DNA of 64,000 bases from Mycolicibacterium phlei (lineage in GTDB: Bacteria > Actinomycetota > Actinomycetes > Mycobacteriales > Mycobacteriaceae): positions 3,782,001 through 3,846,000 of the forward strand of contig NZ_CP014475.1 of the NCBI RefSeq assembly GCF_001583415.1, in the 5' to 3' direction. This document shows, piece by piece, positions 1 to 7,261 of this stretch. A model generated the notes under the pieces. The model ran no database searches. It worked only from the letters and a program-made list of their open reading frames with translations, and was not told where the DNA came from. Numbering within the stretch: position 1 is the stretch's first letter; every line of letters begins with the position of its first letter. The position numbers were made by a program, and so were the translations under genes.

Positions 1-956
1 CCGTAGGAGCGGAACACGAAGAAGCCCATATCGGCCAGTCGCCGGGTCACCGCCGCCGGCACGGTGGAACCGCCGAGTCCGACGGTGGTGAACCGGGCGC
101 GGTGCGCGTCGGTGCAGTCCGGGTGGTCGAGCAGGCTGGTGACAAAGTACGGCGGACCGCCGCCGATCGACAGGCCCTCGGTCTCCATCAGCTTGAGCAC
201 CTTGCCGGGATCCCAGACGTCGCACAGGTCGATCGGCGCGCCCTCGAGCACCGGGATCAGAAACGCGCCGAGCATGCCGATGAAGTGGCCGATCGGGGTG
301 GCGGTGAGCTGGCGGCCACGGTCGGGCGGGTAGTTCGCCAGCAGCTGGCGTGTCTCACAGCCGAGCGTTTGATGGCTGTGCACAACGCCTTTCGGGTTAC
401 TGGTGGTGCCGGAGGTGAACGCGATGACGGCGGGCCCGGCGGGATCGGTGGTCAGGACGTCGGTCATCGGTTCGTCGGCCAGCAGCACGTCAAAGCTGTC
501 CTCCCCGACCAGCGCGACGATCGGCACGTCGGCCGCGAGGTCCGGCTGGAACCGCATCCGGCCGAACTCGCGGGCGGTGATGAACACCTTGGGCCGGGCG
601 GTGGACAGGATGTGGCCGAGTTCGCGGCGACCGTAGAAGTGCACGATCGGCACGACGACCGCGCCCAGGAACGTCGCCGCCCAGAAGGCGACGGCGGCCT
701 CCATCCAGTTGGGCAACTGCAGCGCGATGACGTCGCCGGGCCCGACCCCGCGCTTGCGCAGCCCGGCGGCCAGCCGGCGGGCCCGCAGTTCGACATCGGC
801 GAAAGTCCCCGCGTAGGGCCGGATATCGGAGTGCACCCAGAACCCGGCGTCGGGCGCCTGGGCCAGGTGGCGGGACAGCAGTTCGCCGAGCGTGTCCGGC
901 GTCCACCACCCCTCTCGCTCGTAACGTCTGGTCAGCTCGACAGGAATGGTGCGCAT
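1..956 (-). CDS. Acyl-CoA synthetase (AMP-binding, FadD-like), 3' part outside window
   Basis: Adenylate-forming enzyme that would activate a carboxylic acid to its CoA thioester. About 318 N-terminal residues are visible; the reading frame runs off the left edge of the window. It begins MRTIPVELTRRYEREGWW and carries the phosphate-binding signature FTSGTTSNPKGVVHSH, diagnostic of ANL-superfamily enzymes. The ATG follows GGGGAG. It is divergent from the enoyl-CoA hydratase and shares with it an 87-bp promoter region holding an inverted repeat. The mixture of ligase and hydratase suggests acid activation followed by beta-oxidation. The substrate cannot be told, because the C-terminal half is missing. 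Confidence 0.93.
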   Translation of the reverse strand, partial: MRTIPVELTRRYEREGWWTPDTLGELLSRHLAQAPDAGFWVHSDIRPYAGTFADVELRARRLAAGLRKRGVGPGDVIALQLPNWMEAAVAFWAATFLGAVVVPIVHFYGRRELGHILSTARPKVFITAREFGRMRFQPDLAADVPIVALVGEDSFDVLLADEPMTDVLTTDPAGPAVIAFTSGTTSNPKGVVHSHQTLGCETRQLLANYPPDRGRQLTATPIGHFIGMLGAFLIPVLEGAPIDLCDVWDPGKVLKLMETEGLSIGGGPPYFVTSLLDHPDCTDAHRARFTTVGLGGSTVPAAVTRRLADMGFFVFRSY

Positions 957-997
957 GGACTCCCCACACTCGGGCGGCCTCGACTCGAGGTGATGCT

Positions 998-1016
998 ATT
1001 CTCTGCCTGCGAGAAT
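998..1016. promoter_or_regulatory. Inverted repeat ATTCTC-N7-GAGAAT, probable operator
   Basis: The 6-bp arms are perfect (998-1003 and 1011-1016) around a 7-bp spacer. It lies between divergent ligase and hydratase genes, 42 bp upstream of the ligase start. A -10-like TACCGT follows at 1022-1027, so the repeat covers the -35 zone of the hydratase promoter. The same arms with the same spacing recur at 2449 and, with one mismatch, at 20305. The cognate regulator is not identified. Confidence 0.6.
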
Positions 1017-1043
1017 GCCAATACCGTAAACGGAGAACGTCTG

Positions 1044-1760
1044 ATGGTCGACCTCGAGTTCGACGACGGCTTGGCGGTCATCACCATCGACCGTCCCGAA
1101 GCCCGCAATGCGATCGCCCCCGAGACCATGGCGCAGCTGGACGCCGCGCTGGACAAGGCCGAGGGCGCATCGGCGCTGGTACTCAAGGGGGCCGGCGACC
1201 GCGCGTTCGTCTCGGGCGGCGACCTCAAGCAGCTGGCGGCGCTGCGCACCGAGGAGGAGGCCGCCGCGATGGCCCGCGAGATGCGCGCCGTCTGCGACAA
1301 GATCGTGGCGTTTCCGGGCGTGACGGTCGCGGTGCTCAACGGGCACGCGCTCGGCGGCGGAGCGGAGTTCGCGACCGCGGCCGACATCCGGCTCGCCGCC
1401 GACGACATCAAGATCGGCTTCAACCAGGTGGCGCTGGAGATCATGCCGGCGTGGGGCGGCGCCGAGCGACTGGTCGCGCTGGTCGGCTACAGCAGGGCGC
1501 TGCTGCTGGCCGGCACCGGGCAGATCCTCACCGCGGCCGAGGCCGAACGGGTCGGCCTGGTGGACCGGGTGCTGCCGCGTGCGACGTTCGACGAGGACTG
1601 GCGCGCGATCGCCCGCAGGCTCGCCCACAGACCGGCCGGCGAGATCAAGAAGGTCATGAAGGGCGCCTCGGTCGACGAGGCCGTCGCCGCCTTCGCCCGG
1701 CTGTGGGTGTCCGACGAGCACTGGGCCGCCGCCGACAAGGCCATGAACCGCGGCAAGTAG
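1044..1760 (+). CDS. Enoyl-CoA hydratase/isomerase family protein
   Basis: Crotonase-fold enzyme of 238 aa, expected to hydrate or isomerise an enoyl-CoA in beta-oxidation. The oxyanion-hole segments are visible as FVSGGDLKQL and NGHALGGGAEFATAADIRL, and the second half has the usual hydratase layout. At about 238 residues it is slightly shorter than the 250-260 typical of the family. The chosen ATG follows GGAGAACG; a longer upstream reading in the same frame has no ribosome-binding site and runs through the divergent promoter. It is divergent from the acyl-CoA synthetase and presumably co-regulated with it. Exact chemistry (hydratase or isomerase) is uncertain. Confidence 0.92.
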   Translation: MVDLEFDDGLAVITIDRPEARNAIAPETMAQLDAALDKAEGASALVLKGAGDRAFVSGGDLKQLAALRTEEEAAAMAREMRAVCDKIVAFPGVTVAVLNGHALGGGAEFATAADIRLAADDIKIGFNQVALEIMPAWGGAERLVALVGYSRALLLAGTGQILTAAEAERVGLVDRVLPRATFDEDWRAIARRLAHRPAGEIKKVMKGASVDEAVAAFARLWVSDEHWAAADKAMNRGK

Positions 1761-1773
1761 CCCCCTTCTTCCC

Positions 1774-1832
1774 GCGAGCGTGCGTGTCTGCACACGACAC
1801 GCCGCTAAATTTTCGACATTTGTGCACGCTCG
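1774..1832. repeat. 59-bp imperfect palindromic repeat, copy 1
   Basis: Starts GCGAGCGTGCG and ends GTGCACGCTCG, so its ends can pair. It is clearly homologous, in inverted orientation, to 1929-1987, sharing the internal block CGACACGCCGC. It sits after the enoyl-CoA hydratase stop in the convergent gap. It looks like a dispersed mycobacterial hairpin element rather than coding sequence. Confidence 0.7.
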
Positions 1833-1873
1833 TCGCGGCGAGAAGTGCCACGGTTCAAGCCTTTACGGCTTAA

Positions 1874-1899
1874 CGGGTTGATCGCACGCAATCAACCCG
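1874..1899. terminator. Perfect 9-bp-arm hairpin in convergent gap
   Basis: CGGGTTGAT (1874-1882) pairs with ATCAACCCG (1891-1899) across an 8-base loop. A smaller AAGCC/GGCTT hairpin lies just before it at 1857-1871. Located between the convergent hydratase and SnoaL-like genes, it may act as a bidirectional terminator. There is no U tract, as is usual in mycobacteria. Confidence 0.5.
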
Positions 1900-1928
1900 C
1901 TACGCACCGGGCCGCCAACCAGCCGCCG

Positions 1929-1987
1929 CGAGCGTGCGCAAACGCAGAACAAATCGCGGCGTGTCGGGTACAGACGCGCACGCTCGC
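1929..1987. repeat. 59-bp imperfect palindromic repeat, copy 2 (inverted)
   Basis: The reverse complement aligns along its length with 1774-1832 and shares GCGAGCGTGCG, CGACACGCCGC and CGCACGCTCG. The two copies face each other 96 bp apart, so the whole region could also fold into one large stem. It ends about 11 bp beyond the SnoaL-like stop codon. Confidence 0.7.
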
Positions 1988-1998
1988 GCCAGAGGGAT

Positions 1999-2406
1999 TC
2001 AGGAGCCGTTGCGGATGCGCGCCATGTGCGTGGTGCGCTTGGTGAGCCGCCAACCGTCGGCGGTGCGGACCAGCTCGTCGTCGTAGTGTCCGAGCGCCTC
2101 GATCCAGCTGTTGTCGTCGCCGGGTGCGCCCTGCAGCACCGCGTGCACATAGCTGCGCGCGGTGGCCCGATCGCCGTCGACGTCGACGGCGATGTTGGAG
2201 AGCCGGTGATACGTCGGGCCCATGCCGCCGTGGATCTGCTCGACCAGCGCGGCGTACGCGTCGGCGTCGGTGTACGTGCCGAGGTCGCCGTAGTCGACGT
2301 CGACCTCGTCAGTCCAGCAGGCCCGGAACAGCGGCCAGTCCTTGGTGTCGATGCCGGTCGCGCAGCGGACCAGCACCTCGGCGATCTGCGCTTTGTCGAC
2401 GTCCAC
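1999..2406 (-). CDS. SnoaL-like/NTF2-fold protein
   Basis: Small alpha+beta barrel protein of 135 aa, starting at GTG with MDVDKAQIAEVLVRCATGID. The N-terminal helix followed by the pattern RYCxGIDxxDWxLFxxCW (here CATGIDTKDWPLFRACW) and the C-terminal DGWRLTKR strand are typical of SnoaL_4/NTF2-like proteins. Members act as isomerases, dehydratases or hydrolase-like accessory enzymes, and a function cannot be read from sequence. It is divergent from the DUF35-thiolase pair, with an operator-like repeat 43 bp upstream of its start, implying a link with that pair. Confidence 0.85.
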   Translation of the reverse strand: MDVDKAQIAEVLVRCATGIDTKDWPLFRACWTDEVDVDYGDLGTYTDADAYAALVEQIHGGMGPTYHRLSNIAVDVDGDRATARSYVHAVLQGAPGDDNSWIEALGHYDDELVRTADGWRLTKRTTHMARIRNGS

Positions 2407-2448
2407 ACCGGGGAGGCTAACAGCCGCCGCCCCGGAATGACGACCTAA

Positions 2449-2484
2449 TTCTCTCTAGACGAGAACCACATTTCCGGTTATCGT
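2449..2484 (+). promoter_or_regulatory. TTCTC-N7-GAGAA repeat plus leaderless -10
   Basis: TTCTC (2449-2453) and GAGAA (2461-2465) are separated by seven bases, as at 998. TATCGT at 2479-2484 sits exactly -12 to -7 relative to the GTG at 2491, the geometry of a mycobacterial leaderless promoter. The repeat overlaps the expected -35 position, so a repressor bound there would block transcription. Confidence 0.6.
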
Positions 2485-2490
2485 CAGGCC

Positions 2491-2912
2491 GTGCCGACAC
2501 AGCAGGTGGCGCTCGCGCCCGAAATCTCGACATGGCCCGACGACAACCCGCAGCTGATCGGAAGCCAGTGCGGCGCATGCGGCGCCACGGTGTTCCCCGT
2601 TCAGCAGCGCTGCCCCGCTGCAGCGCCGGTGAGATGTCGGAGGTGAAGCTGCCCCGCCGCGGAACCCTGATCGCCTGGACGACGCAGGGCTTCCCGCCGG
2701 GCCCGCCGTACAAGGGCCCGACCGGCAAGGACTTCGTGCCCTACGGCGTGGGCCTGGTCCAACTCGGGGACATCATCCGAGTCGAGGGCCGACTGACCGA
2801 AAACGACCCTGCCAAGCTGGAATTCGGCATGGAGGTCGAGCTGACGATGATCCCGTTCACCACCGACGAGGACGGCAACGAGGTCGTCACCTTCGCGTTC
2901 AAGCCCGTCTAG
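2491..2912 (+). pseudogene. DUF35 OB-fold/zinc-ribbon acyl-CoA-associated protein, frameshifted
   Basis: DUF35 proteins partner thiolase-like lipid-transfer proteins. The GTG frame gives MPTQQVALAPEISTWPDDN and the first zinc-ribbon pair QCGACG, then goes out of frame at the C run 2613-2616 and meets a stop soon after. The +1 frame continues CSAGEMSEVKLPRRGTLIAW and a normal OB-fold to the stop at 2912. Adding one C would restore CPRC, the second zinc-ribbon pair. This is therefore a single-base deletion, real or a sequencing error. An internal ATG at 2634 could still make a 92-aa OB domain without the zinc ribbon. The next gene, 16 bp downstream, is its expected thiolase partner. Confidence 0.8.
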
Positions 2913-2928
2913 AGATCAGGAGTTTCAC

Positions 2929-4074
2929 ATGACCAACGACGTGGCGATCATCGGCGTCGGCCTGCACCCGTTCGGCCGCTTCCCCAAGACGGCGATGGAG
3001 ATGGGCGCCGAGGCGATCCAGGCGGCCCTCACCGACGCGGGTGTGGAGTGGAAGGACATCCAGTTCGGGTTCGGCGGCAGCTATGAGATCTCCAACCCCG
3101 ACGCGGTGACCCGACTGGTCGGCCTGACCGGCATCACCTTCACCAACGTCTTCAACGCCTGCGCCACCGCGGCCAGCGCGATCCAGCAGACCGCCGACAC
3201 CATCCGGCTCGGCAAGTACGACATCGGCATCGCGATCGGCCTGGACAAGCACCCCCGCGGCGCGTTCACCGACGACCCGGCCAAGCTGGCGCTGCCGCAG
3301 TGGTACGCCGAGAACGGCCAGTTCGTCACCACCAAGTTCTTCGGCATGAAGGCCAACCACTACATCCACAAGCACGGCATCTCGCAGGAGACGCTGGCCA
3401 AGGTGGCCAACAAGAACTTCCGCAACGGCGCGCTGAACCCGAATGCGTTCCGCCGCAAGGAGATCCCGGTCGACGAGATCCTCAACTCGACGGTGCTGAA
3501 CTATCCGCTGACCCAGTACATGTTCTGCGCCCCCGACGAGGGTGCCGCCGCGGTGATCATGTGCCGCGCCGACATCGCGCACCGGTTCACCGACAAGCCG
3601 GTGTACGTGCGGGCCAGCGAGATCCGTACCCGCCGCTACGGCGCCTACGAGGTGCACGCCACCTCGGCGCCGCTGGATGAGGACGTCTCCCCCACCGTCT
3701 ACGCCGCCAGGGCGGCCTATGAGGCGGCGGGCATCGGCCCCGAGGACGTCGACATCGCCCAGCTGCAGGACACCGACGCCGGCGCCGAGGTCATCCACAT
3801 GGCCGAGACCGGGCTGTGCGCCGACGGCGAGCAGGAGAAGCTCATCGCCGACGGTGCCACCGAGATCCACGGCTCGCTGCCGATCAACACCGACGGCGGT
3901 CTGATCGCCAACGGGGAACCGATCGGCGCGTCGGGGCTTCGCCAGGTGCACGAGATCGTCCGCCAGCTGCGCGGCGAGGCCGGTGACCGCCAGGTGCCGG
4001 GTGAGCCGAAGGTCGGGCTCGCCCAGGTGTACGGCGCCCCCGGTACCGCCTCGGCGACAATCCTGTCGCTCTAG
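2929..4074 (+). CDS. Thiolase-superfamily lipid-transfer protein (SCP2 thiolase type)
   Basis: A 381-aa thiolase-fold protein, probably acting with the adjacent DUF35 protein on an acyl-CoA. The nucleophile-position cysteine is present (C78 in FNACATAASA). In the second active-site loop the usual GHPxGATG is replaced by ANGEPIGASG, with Glu where thiolases have His, and the C-terminal CxG motif is absent (YGAPGTAS). These changes resemble the Ltp-type retro-aldolases of steroid side-chain degradation, which also need a DUF35 partner, more than classical thiolases. The start ATG follows AGGAG. Confidence 0.85.
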   Translation: MTNDVAIIGVGLHPFGRFPKTAMEMGAEAIQAALTDAGVEWKDIQFGFGGSYEISNPDAVTRLVGLTGITFTNVFNACATAASAIQQTADTIRLGKYDIGIAIGLDKHPRGAFTDDPAKLALPQWYAENGQFVTTKFFGMKANHYIHKHGISQETLAKVANKNFRNGALNPNAFRRKEIPVDEILNSTVLNYPLTQYMFCAPDEGAAAVIMCRADIAHRFTDKPVYVRASEIRTRRYGAYEVHATSAPLDEDVSPTVYAARAAYEAAGIGPEDVDIAQLQDTDAGAEVIHMAETGLCADGEQEKLIADGATEIHGSLPINTDGGLIANGEPIGASGLRQVHEIVRQLRGEAGDRQVPGEPKVGLAQVYGAPGTASATILSL

Positions 4075-4110
4075 GTGGGATTTCCGGTCCATGGTCGGAG
4101 GCCCTCGTTT

Positions 4111-4116
4111 TAGGAT
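4111..4116 (+). promoter_or_regulatory. Leaderless -10 element TAGGAT
   Basis: TAGGAT lies at -12 to -7 relative to the ATG at 4123 and no Shine-Dalgarno sequence precedes that ATG. This is the geometry expected for a leaderless mycobacterial transcript, so the exported protein is likely transcribed separately from the thiolase. Confidence 0.55.
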
Positions 4117-4122
4117 CCGGGA

Positions 4123-4602
4123 ATGACTTTGCCGCGGACACCCCGGTCGCCTCGTCGCAGTTTGCTCCGTACCGCGTCGGCTGCCGCCCTGACGGCGGCG
4201 GCCGCGCTGGCGACAACCGTGACGACGACGACCCCGGCGGCGGCGCAGGAGCCGCTTCCTCCCCCGCCGCCGCCGCTGCTGCACAACGTCAAGTACACGG
4301 TGTTCTCCGAGCAGCCGTTCTACGTCGACATCTACTACCGCGACGTCGACCCGCCGAACTGGGCGGCCTACAGCCACAACCCGTACGAGTTCAGCCCGAA
4401 GGCCAAGGCCGAGATCGGCCCGGACCGGCAGTGGAACCTCGACGTGCAGCTGGCCGATCCCGACCAGTGGGCGATGGTCACCGCGACCAGCGGTCCGGGC
4501 GAGGCCACCCCGAACATCCACTGCGTGCTCGCCGTCGACGGTGTCGTCGTCGCGACCGACGTGGGTCCGAAGGGTGCGCTCTGCTCGATCAGGAGTTGGT
4601 GA
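4123..4602 (+). CDS. Exported MmpS-like small protein
   Basis: A 159-aa secreted protein. An arginine-rich start (RTPRSPRRSLLR) leads into an alanine/threonine hydrophobic segment and an AAAQE cleavage-like site near residue 42, followed by a proline run. The mature part (VKYTVFSEQPFYVDIYYRD, then a C-terminal pair of cysteines around DVGPKG) resembles the beta-sandwich extracellular domain of mycobacterial MmpS proteins. No MmpL partner lies nearby. Its role could be cell-envelope lipid handling, but this is inferred from fold similarity only. The start is supported by the leaderless -10. Confidence 0.75.
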   Translation: MTLPRTPRSPRRSLLRTASAAALTAAAALATTVTTTTPAAAQEPLPPPPPPLLHNVKYTVFSEQPFYVDIYYRDVDPPNWAAYSHNPYEFSPKAKAEIGPDRQWNLDVQLADPDQWAMVTATSGPGEATPNIHCVLAVDGVVVATDVGPKGALCSIRSW

Positions 4603-4610
4603 GCGCGAAC

Positions 4611-5231
4611 CTATTTCGCGTCGCCGGCGGGCAGCGGGTCACCCTCCAGCCGGCGGATCCACTTCTCGCAGAACTCGTAGGTCTCGGCGTGGCCGGTCGT
4701 CATGCCGAGCGCACGCTCGACCACCAGCGCCTGCGACACGCTGGTGGCGAACACCGTCCACACCACCGGCGGTACCTCGCTGGTGTCGGCGCCGTAGCGT
4801 TCCAGCACCGCCGCGATCGCCTTGTTCTGCTCCTCGCGGAATCGTTCGGCGTAGTAGATGATCTCCGCGCGCAGCGCCTTGCGGTGGTTGGCCAGCCCCA
4901 TGAACTCCATCGTCAGCCGGGTGGCCTCCGGTTGCGTGCTGAACCGCCACAGCGCCCACAGCGGCTGCGGGGACGCCAGCGCCTCGGTCAGCGCCGTCAG
5001 GCCGGCCTCGGCCATGCGCCGGAACACCGCCAGGAACAGGTCCTCCATCGTGCGGAAGTAGTAGTGCACGAGTTGGGGTTTGAGGCCGGCCCGTTCGGCG
5101 ACGCGCCGCGACGTGACCGCGGCGTAGCCCTCCTCGAGGAGCAGCTGTTCGGCGGCGTCGATCAGCACGCCGCGGTTCTTGGCGTCCGGCGCCCCGATCC
5201 GGCGCGTCGACCCCGTGGTGCCCCCTGTCAT
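4611..5231 (-). CDS. TetR-family regulator
   Basis: A 206-aa transcription factor. The helix-turn-helix is seen as VTSRRVAERAGLKPQLVHYY near residues 40-60, after an arginine-rich tail (GSTRRIGAPDAKNRGVLIDA). The remainder is the variable ligand-binding region, including the segment VVWTVFATSVSQALVVERA. It is divergent from the P450 at 5416, and a 22-bp palindrome in the gap is the likely operator. It therefore probably represses itself and the P450 until a ligand binds. I chose the ATG at 5231; an upstream in-frame start adds only a poor tail. Confidence 0.9.
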   Translation of the reverse strand: MTGGTTGSTRRIGAPDAKNRGVLIDAAEQLLLEEGYAAVTSRRVAERAGLKPQLVHYYFRTMEDLFLAVFRRMAEAGLTALTEALASPQPLWALWRFSTQPEATRLTMEFMGLANHRKALRAEIIYYAERFREEQNKAIAAVLERYGADTSEVPPVVWTVFATSVSQALVVERALGMTTGHAETYEFCEKWIRRLEGDPLPAGDAK

Positions 5232-5315
5232 GCGTTCACTTCTCTTTTCCGCTCGTTGCGACACGCCGATCGTAGTGGCGACCCGTCGCGCGATCTTGAC
5301 CCTGACCTTACCGCC

Positions 5316-5337
5316 ATGCTAAGCAAGTGCTCAGCAT
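5316..5337. promoter_or_regulatory. 22-bp palindrome, probable TetR operator
   Basis: ATGCTAAGCA and TGCTCAGCAT flank a central AG, giving a near-perfect palindrome of the form ATGCTnAGCA-N2-TGCTnAGCAT. It lies between the divergent TetR (start 5231) and P450 (start 5416), where a TetR dimer would bind. Confidence 0.65.
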
Positions 5338-5415
5338 ATTTGCTACGGATTTCCGCATGCGGCGGGGTCCGCTCGTCAGCACGCCGGCAAGCGTCGAATT
5401 CGAAGGGCCTACACG

Positions 5416-6696
5416 ATGACCACTGATTTCGATTCGGTCGACTACTTCACCGATCCCTCCCTGGTCCCCGATCCGCACCCGTACTACGACCACATCCGCG
5501 CCAAGGATCCGGTGGCGTGTCCGATCACCAACGGGGTGCTCGCGGTGACCGGCTGGGACGCCGCCAACTCGGTCTACAAGGACACCGAGAACTACTCGTC
5601 GTGTATCGCGGTGATGGGCCCGTTCACGCCGATGCCGTTCACCCCCGAGGGCGACGACATCACCGAGCTGATCGCCAAGCACCGCACCGAGATCCCCATG
5701 TACGAGCACATGGTGACGATGGACCCGCCGCAGCACACCGACGCCCGCTCGATCCTGGCCCGGCTGCTGACGCCCAAGCGGCTCAAGGAGAACGAGGACT
5801 TCATGTGGCGGCTCGCCGACCGCCACATCGACGAGTTCATCGCCGACGGCAAGTGCGAGTTCCTCTCGGCGTACGCAAAGCCGTTCTCGCTGTTGGTCGT
5901 CGCCGACCTGCTCGGCGTGCCCGAGGAGGACCACGAGGACTTCCGCGAGGCGTTCGGCGCCCAGCGTCCGGGCACCAACATCGGCAGCCTCGACCACGAG
6001 GTGATCGCCACCAACCCGCTGGAGTGGGCCGACGAGAAGTTCGTCCGCTACATCGAGGAGCGCCGGGCCAACCCGCGTGACGACGTGCTCACCTCGCTGG
6101 CCACCGCGAAGTACCCCGACGGGTCGACGCCCGAGGTGATCGACGTGGTGCGCACGGCGACGTTCCTGTTCGCCGCCGGTCAGGAGACCACCGCCAAGCT
6201 GCTCGGCGCGGCGATGCGGGTGCTCTCGGACCGCCCCGACATCCAGCAGCGGCTGCGTGACGACCGCAGCCTGATCCCGGTGTTCATCGAGGAGTGCCTG
6301 CGGATGGACAGCCCGGTCAAGAGCGTGTTCCGGATGGCGCGCAAGACAACGCAACTCGGCGATCATCCGGTGCCGGCAGGCACCACCGTGATGGTCAGCC
6401 CCGGCGCGGCCAACCGCGATCCGAAGCGGTTCGAGAACCCGCATGAGTTCGACCTGGACCGCAAGAACGTGCGTGAGCACATCGCGTTCAGCCGCGGTAT
6501 CCACTCCTGCCCCGGCGCCCCGCTGGCGCGGGTGGAGGGCCGGGTGTCGATCGAGCGACTGCTGGACCGCCTGGGCGACATCACGGTCAGCGAGGACAAG
6601 CACGGCCCGATCGACGCGCGGCGCTACGAGTACGAGCCGACCTTCATCCTGCGCGGCCTTACCGAGATCAACATCGAGTTCACCCCGATCGGCTGA
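5416..6696 (+). CDS. Cytochrome P450
   Basis: A soluble bacterial P450 of 426 aa, a heme monooxygenase needing ferredoxin and reductase. The I-helix motif is FAAGQETTAK, the K-helix ExxR is EECLR, and the heme loop FSRGIHSCPGAPLAR gives the axial Cys365. It is a paralog of the P450s at 39973-41262 and at the right window edge; all share the C-terminal block ARRYEYEPTFILRGLTE with minor changes. No ferredoxin gene is attached. It is likely controlled by the divergent TetR. The substrate is unknown. Confidence 0.97.
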   Translation: MTTDFDSVDYFTDPSLVPDPHPYYDHIRAKDPVACPITNGVLAVTGWDAANSVYKDTENYSSCIAVMGPFTPMPFTPEGDDITELIAKHRTEIPMYEHMVTMDPPQHTDARSILARLLTPKRLKENEDFMWRLADRHIDEFIADGKCEFLSAYAKPFSLLVVADLLGVPEEDHEDFREAFGAQRPGTNIGSLDHEVIATNPLEWADEKFVRYIEERRANPRDDVLTSLATAKYPDGSTPEVIDVVRTATFLFAAGQETTAKLLGAAMRVLSDRPDIQQRLRDDRSLIPVFIEECLRMDSPVKSVFRMARKTTQLGDHPVPAGTTVMVSPGAANRDPKRFENPHEFDLDRKNVREHIAFSRGIHSCPGAPLARVEGRVSIERLLDRLGDITVSEDKHGPIDARRYEYEPTFILRGLTEINIEFTPIG

Positions 6697-6706
6697 GACT
6701 CGTTTC

Positions 6707-6752
6707 AACGCGAAACCGCGGAGAGATCCACTCTCTCCGCGGTTTTCGCGTT
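6707..6752. terminator. Long hairpin terminator between convergent genes
   Basis: AACGCGAAACCGCGGAGAGA pairs with TCTCTCCGCGGTTTTCGCGTT except for one bulge, around a short loop. It sits between the P450 stop (6696) and the convergent exported-protein stop (6776), fitting a bidirectional terminator. Confidence 0.8.
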
Positions 6753-6775
6753 CTGTGTGCAGTCTCGGCGGGGTT

Positions 6776-7183
6776 CTAGAGGTCGCCGCGCTCCCAGTAG
6801 GACCGCCCGTCCTTAGCCACACAGGTCAGGAAGAGGCCGTCGGGGGCCTGGGCCACCTCGCCCTCCATCGAGGGGCACAGGTCGTTCTCGTTCTTGATGC
6901 CGTGCATCTCCGGCGAGCGGAACCAGCGCGGTTCGTAGCGGCGCGGCGATCCGCAGAACACCAGCCGGCCCCACGACGTCACGCCGAACACGTAGTACGT
7001 GGTGTTGTTGCAGTAGGACCCGAGTACGACGTTGGGCTGGATGCCCGGTGTGCAGTTCGGGTGGTTGCACTCCGCGCCCGGCGGCGGCAGTGGCGGCAGC
7101 GGCGGCTGGGCGGCGGCCGGTGCCGCGACGCTCAGCATCGCAGGGGCCAGCAGGGCAGCGAACGCTGCGACGATCGATCGCAC
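6776..7183 (-). CDS. Secreted cysteine-containing small protein, unknown function
   Basis: A 135-aa exported protein starting MRSIVAAFAALLAPAMLSVA with a clear signal peptide ending near AAAQ, then a proline-rich linker and ECNHPNCTPG. The mature part has six cysteines and many aromatic residues (YCNNTTYYVFGVTSWG), fitting a disulfide-bonded secreted domain. The start is a GTG; an alternative GTG six codons upstream is possible. It is divergent from another secreted protein (7262), so the two may act together. I do not recognise a characterised family. Confidence 0.7.
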   Translation of the reverse strand: MRSIVAAFAALLAPAMLSVAAPAAAQPPLPPLPPPGAECNHPNCTPGIQPNVVLGSYCNNTTYYVFGVTSWGRLVFCGSPRRYEPRWFRSPEMHGIKNENDLCPSMEGEVAQAPDGLFLTCVAKDGRSYWERGDL

Positions 7184-7205
7184 GGGGCCATTGTTCCACA
7201 CGGTC

Positions 7206-7255
7206 AGAACGAAATTCTCCCTTTCGAAGAGCAGAGCTATCCGTCGCGATAGGCT
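7206..7255 (+). promoter_or_regulatory. AGAAC-N3-ATTCTC motif and leaderless -10
   Basis: AGAAC (7206-7210), a GAA spacer and ATTCTC (7214-7219) match the GAGAAY-N3-ATTCTY arrangement seen at 26517, 26641 and 41293. TAGGCT at 7250-7255 lies -12 to -7 relative to the ATG at 7262, as in leaderless promoters; it is also the left half of TAGGC-TTG-GCCTA, which overlaps the start codon. Confidence 0.45.
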
Positions 7256-7261
7256 TGGCCT

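Noticed and set aside
102..1760. A 552-codon plus-strand frame through the left end
   Set aside because: Its first 300 codons overlap the acyl-CoA synthetase in antisense and are low-complexity; only the part from 1044 matches enoyl-CoA hydratase.
2899..4521. Long minus-strand frames opposite thiolase and other genes
   Set aside because: High-GC shadow frames rich in Arg, Gly, Val and His; they show no family motifs, and the opposite strand carries clear domains.
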